Of a DNA stretch of 64,000 nt, positions 59,701 through 64,000 are shown piece by piece. This DNA comes from Cristatella mucedo (taxonomy: Eukaryota > Bryozoa > Phylactolaemata > Cristatellidae): assembly GCA_009760855.2 (NCBI GenBank), contig WPIO01000090.1:434001-498000 (forward strand), read 5' to 3'. Under the pieces are notes generated by a model. That model was not told the DNA's origin. It was given only the letters and a program-made list of their open reading frames with translations, and did not search any database. Within the stretch, counting starts at the first letter, position 1. The number at the start of each line of letters is the position of its first letter. The position numbers and the translations under genes are program-made.

Positions 59701-61526
59701 TCTATGTTAGTTTTATTTATAGCTAAGAATACCAATACCACTGAACATATTGCTTGCCAGCTAACTATTTGTGACCACGATTTGGTGACATGTACTTCAC
59801 TAGTTGGATTTTAATGAGCAGCCTAATTTTTGCTTGGGAAATGCAGTTTAGAAATCACAGGGCCTTTGAAATTGTCTGAATATAATGTGATTAATGCTTT
59901 CATGTTCATTGACCTGGTTCGGATGATTGCCTCGCTAACTGATAAAGTATAGAAGAAACTCACGGTTTGCAGCGTCTAATATGTTCATTTTCCAGGTATG
60001 CAGTGGAAGATATTTCCTAAATTTAACCGAAAAAATCGAAAATGTGTCAAAAATCAGGCTTTAATGTCAATCTAGTATGTTCGTGTCTGCAAACCACTAC
60101 CATTGCTATTTAACATTTCTATTTAAATGCTAGAAAAACTAGCAAAGTTAGAGATTAATTTCTTCCTTAAAAGCTTAAGTATATTAGGCGGACCTAACAA
60201 CTTTTTAGAAAGTGACCTCCTTGCTTGCCCTCTCTGAAAGTTCCCTATGCCTTCCTTAATACTGCCAGCTAAAACTAAAGGTTGTAAGGCATTTATGTTT
60301 GTAAAACAACGATCAATATTCATGCTTGTCTAAAGCTCTCTCTGACTAAAGCGATCATCGAAATGGATCCTGTGATTTCCTTAAGGATATTCTTAGCCTC
60401 CAACTAAGGAGGAATGGTTTAAAGGGGTGGGAGTTATGCCAGCCCACCATGGAGTCATCTCCCACTCAGTCCATTTATTTATATTTCTTAATTTCTTATG
60501 AAACGATGGCCGTGCAAATTGCCGCAAACAGCAATTGCAACATTATCAATATTTTGACATAGCGTTCTATATTTTGATATAGCCCAACTGTCGCAATAAC
60601 CTTGACGATATGCAAACGTCAAGGCCGCGTTTCGGCTGCCATGATATGCCAAATTGGCTATTCTACAATGTCAAAAGATCCAAATTCATTGACTATACAA
60701 ATATGCAAAACATTTCAAAAGATGCAGGATACTTGGTTCCGATACCTGACTTTAAAAAAGGAAAAACTTGATACGCCAACTTTATTGAAATTGTAACCAA
60801 GCTCTAGGACGCTTAAGACCTGTAGCTACAATTTCAGTTGGATGATGCTACTATGAACCTGTCAAATTGGGGAGGCAGATGAGCTCAACCTATATTCTAA
60901 CTTTCAAGTCGATTGTTAGGGCTTTTTCTAAGCGGTAAGAGTTGATGTGGAACAGCTGAGACACACTCAAAGATGACAACTGAAGCTGCAAACGCATGTA
61001 GGTCATGACGCAAACTACAATGTCCTTGGCTTATCGTCATAAATTTGGAGCACATAGCAAGGAGCGTATATTTCAAATTTCCCGTTGATCAGATTAGTAT
61101 AATCCTACCTGTGACATTCTCAGAGCATGTAAGTGAGATGATGAAAATGGCTTAGCATGAAAAACACATCCGATATTGCATAACAATAAGTCTATCCACT
61201 ATTGTCAATATGTATGCGAAACGGCTGAGATGATATGTAAATAAATATCTTAGGAATACGTCAACCTTAAAAGACCTTACAGCATCAACAAAAAATATCC
61301 ACAATAGCTTGCTCGCATGCAGCAGAAGTCACACCGGGCCCAACAATGACAACCAAGCGTCCAACTTTCGTTCATCAATACCAATCTCTACAAACGAAAA
61401 AATGAGAACTTGAAATCAATACATATTCCCTTGAATAGAATTGTATCAAAATTTTCACACTGATTCTCAGTGAATGACGCGCTAGTAACGTTACCAGATG
61501 AGCTCAAAGTGGTACTGTGGCCCATA

Positions 61527-61705
61527 CGGTGAGCCGCGATGGCCCACTAAGTAAGGCCGTTGCTTTTACGACCTTGGACCTGAGGTCGTGGGTTTCATTC
61601 CTCCTGTGGGCGGTATCCTTTATCGCCACAGCAAGCGGTGGTGATAGCCGTAAAGGCTCTTCTGTGACTATACAAAAGAGGCTGTTTAATCAGCTAAGGT
61701 CTATT
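61527..61705 (+). mobile_element. SINE family B copy
   Basis: GTGAGCCGCGATGGCCCACT, GGTCGTGGGTTTCATTCC, TGTGGGCGGTATCC...TATCGCCACAGC and GCTGTTTAATCAGCTAAGG. With the 59.5-kb copy it defines the family consensus. Confidence 0.8.
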
Positions 61706-63834
61706 TTAATTTATTTAGTTGATTCTAACGGCCGATGGACAATGGACGTCTTTGCAACGTCCGCTGCAGGAACCGGATCCGTCGTCTCAGGTTCAGTAGG
61801 TGCTGTGGTAATAAACTCCTAGTTACCGTGGCCAGGGCGGCAGTAATATACTTACAAAGTATCCCTAACGATAGTCTAGTTAAGAAACCCTATTAACTTC
61901 CGGTTTGTTAACCAATTTAAACATACTGATGTAAAAGTACTTCTGTAAAGGAATGAGGAGTAAGGACCTTAGATAATGCTAGCCGGAGGATGCAATGAGC
62001 TGCTGGGCAGGACTAGGACTACCCCTTAGTTTTCCGCTTTCTAATCGTGTTATAACTAGCATTCAGGCGAATGACCTCGAGGGAGCGTGTGCTTATTTTG
62101 AAAATTAAGCGTTTTTAATGTCTTAAGTTATCTTCAGCTAGCCAATTTAGGTCTAACTAGCTTATATTTACATAGTTCACCAGAAAAGCACTGTCTGAAT
62201 TCTGCTGCATGTCTCAAAAAATTATTTGTTTAGCTCGACGTTGTACTTTCACAATCTATTGGCCTAAAATTTTTTTTACTTACCATGCTGTGGTCATCTG
62301 TCAGCAACGAAAATTTAAGATTTAATTTATAATATGCATGGTTTCTCACGAGGCAAATTTGGAAAAGTTGAGGTTTTAGCTAATTTATTTGGCCATTCCT
62401 CTAGAGAATCAAGAACTGTTTACCCTAGTATACTCAGGTGTAAAGTACTCACATTCTAAAGAAATTATACCATCTTTTCCATACAACCTGAAATTCTTTG
62501 GCTGTCTGCCCTGATTAGCAAACTTAGGATAGCCAGAAGTCAAAACTGTTAATGCATCTTCTAATATTCTGATAGTTATAAATTCACGTAAATCGGCAAT
62601 TGTTTAATGAGTATTTTTTATCCTGTCTGTGATTACAATGCCCTATTTAACTTAAGTAGGGCAGTCTTCTACATTTTTTGTTGAAGATTTGTGAAACAAT
62701 GACTGGTAAGCTGTTTGGCAAATATTTAGAAAAAAGGAGTTGCTATTAATTTTACAGTAGGATTCAAGACATCCAAGTAGCTAACACCTCGGTCTTCAAT
62801 GTAAATGATGGGGTGACACTGAGCAACGATGAAAACGTGTCGCTGCCGTAGTTCTGCTGTTTTACAGTCAGTAAAAGGCACTGTTGATCACGTTGTTATC
62901 CTCTAAAAGTTAAACTCCTGACTGTGTTGTTGGATGAGTCGCCGATGAAGTTTAAATAGCAATCGCTGGACAATTCTAGGCTACTCCTTACGGGGCTCAA
63001 TCATATCTACAAATCCTTTCCCTAAAGCCTTCCATAACTTTCAGTTGCAAGCAGTCAGCTTTTTCAGTTTGACTGCACGTCTTCGTACGTTATTTTGTGT
63101 GCACATGATCATCCATGCCAGCTACACTAATTTTAGCCAGCTTTATTTCTCGTGTAAGCCTTCGGCAATCTCCTGCGACGACTGAAAACCAAAATGCCTT
63201 TTGGAATAATGTTCGATATTTAGTGTCAGCAAATTTCCGTAACCTAAGCCCTAAAAATCCAGGCTGCCACTTCTAGCACACCTTCCATTTATAATGACTG
63301 AGAAACCTTGATCTTAGAATATGTGGTACTGCCTTCACTCCCCTAAGTAAGCTCTAGATTTGAGTGTCGTCTTTTCAAACTGGCTACACTTTATAAGTTT
63401 AACCAGGATGGCAACCGTATCAGCTAGCCGGCATGTCTAATCAATAAAAAATTAGACAAGGTCTTTAATGGTACCTTACAAAAGATTGTAATAATTCCTA
63501 TAAATAGTCAAGGCTCGGATAAATTTATTTAATTTCGGCTGGGTTATTAATCTGCATGCCTCAGCAACTGGCGATACATTTATTCACCAGATCAACCGAG
63601 AACTCACAGAATTACTGAAGTTTTCCGATTTCATAGGCGAGCTGAATTGGGTTCCATTGATTATCGGATATTAACTAAATTAAAAAATAACCCTAACTGT
63701 CAGCCATGGCTCGGATTTTTATACCTACCGTACCAGCTGGACATGTTATAGCCTGCCCATGACCTCAGTCCTATATGGACACAATCTTCTCTGTTTATTT
63801 GCCATAATAATGTTATGAATGCTGGAGGCAACAT

Positions 63835-63998
63835 AGTTTGGTCCGATGGTTACGTAAAGAAAGTGAACGTTTAAGGTGCTTGCCCTGACCAAGGTTGGGC
63901 TGAGGTCGTGAGCTCGAGCACCGAGCACATGTGAAGCGCATGAATAGCCATCATTTTTTCTCCTGGACGCTAAACAAACAATTTTATTTTTTCCACAA
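63835..63998 (+). mobile_element. SINE family A copy, duplication partner of 16.58 kb
   Basis: Same interrupted A-box region and tail as the copy at 16,577-16,740, with a handful of differences. Confidence 0.75.
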
Positions 63999-64000
63999 TC

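Larger units (their letters stand above)
57319..62676. other. 5.4-kb stretch present only in duplication copy 2
   Basis: Copy 1 reads straight from TTTCGAAAGGC into GTTGTTGAAAATTTG. Copy 2 has 5.4 kb between the matching points. It contains LINE fragments (58.36-58.86, 58.94-59.42 kb) and two SINE B copies. Stretches 57.32-58.36, 59.70-61.53 and 61.70-62.68 kb show no gene or recognised repeat. A deletion in copy 1 is as likely as an insertion here. Confidence 0.75.
54387..64000 (+). repeat. Segmental duplication, copy 2 (continues past the window)
   Basis: Collinear with 13,410-16,745 in five blocks, interrupted by 55,595-56,675 (1.1 kb with LINE sequence), 57,319-62,676 (5.4 kb) and 63,057-63,174 (about 120 bases). 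It carries a second kinase exon 1. The block nearest the window end is nearly identical to copy 1, the first block more diverged, which may reflect separate events or gene conversion. Confidence 0.88.

Overview
The window looks like nuclear DNA of an invertebrate animal. It has one gene split into small exons by introns of up to about 12 kb with GT/AG borders and standard codons. The rest is old retroelement debris: an L2/CR1-like LINE family, two tRNA-derived SINE families, one gag-bearing LTR element, and microsatellites. The species cannot be read from the sequence. A lophotrochozoan such as a flatworm is a low-confidence guess from the divergent kinase and the repeat mix. I see no bacterial operons, rRNA genes, functional tRNA genes or CRISPR arrays.

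The one host gene I can support is a MAP-kinase-like (ERK-type, CMGC) protein kinase on the + strand. It is assembled here from eight exons between 15,317 and 52,831. In order these carry the start and P-loop; the ATP lysine and helix C; a 56-nt exon; the catalytic loop; the activation segment; the MAPK-insert-like region; the end of the C-lobe; and the C-terminal tail with its stop. Six of seven exon junctions keep frame with no repair, and the total of about 357 codons fits a MAP kinase. Three motifs are unusual: HRDLS instead of HRDLK, DFD instead of DFG, and T-D-K where MAP kinases have T-x-Y.

The 5' part of this locus, about 13.4-16.7 kb, recurs at about 54.4-64.0 kb in the same orientation. 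The second copy has its own exon 1 (57,104-57,192), so a second kinase gene probably starts there and continues past the window edge. Indels between the copies coincide with LINE pieces, and one 5.4-kb stretch is present only in copy 2.

Layout: 1-15 kb is repeats (LINE copies at 0-0.7, 1.8-3.4, 8.0-9.3 and 9.4-10.4 kb, and a GC-rich TATA-bearing repeat twice). 13.4-16.7 kb is duplicated block copy 1 with exon 1. 16.7-34.3 kb holds introns 1 and 2, with a 500-bp GA tract and an LTR retrotransposon nested in a LINE, and exon 2 at 22.7 kb. 34.3-41.2 kb holds exons 3-7. 41.2-52.7 kb is intron 7, packed with LINE fragments. 52.7 kb is the last exon. 54.4-64.0 kb is duplicated block copy 2. All alignments were made by eye, so repeat borders are approximate while exon borders are exact as drawn.
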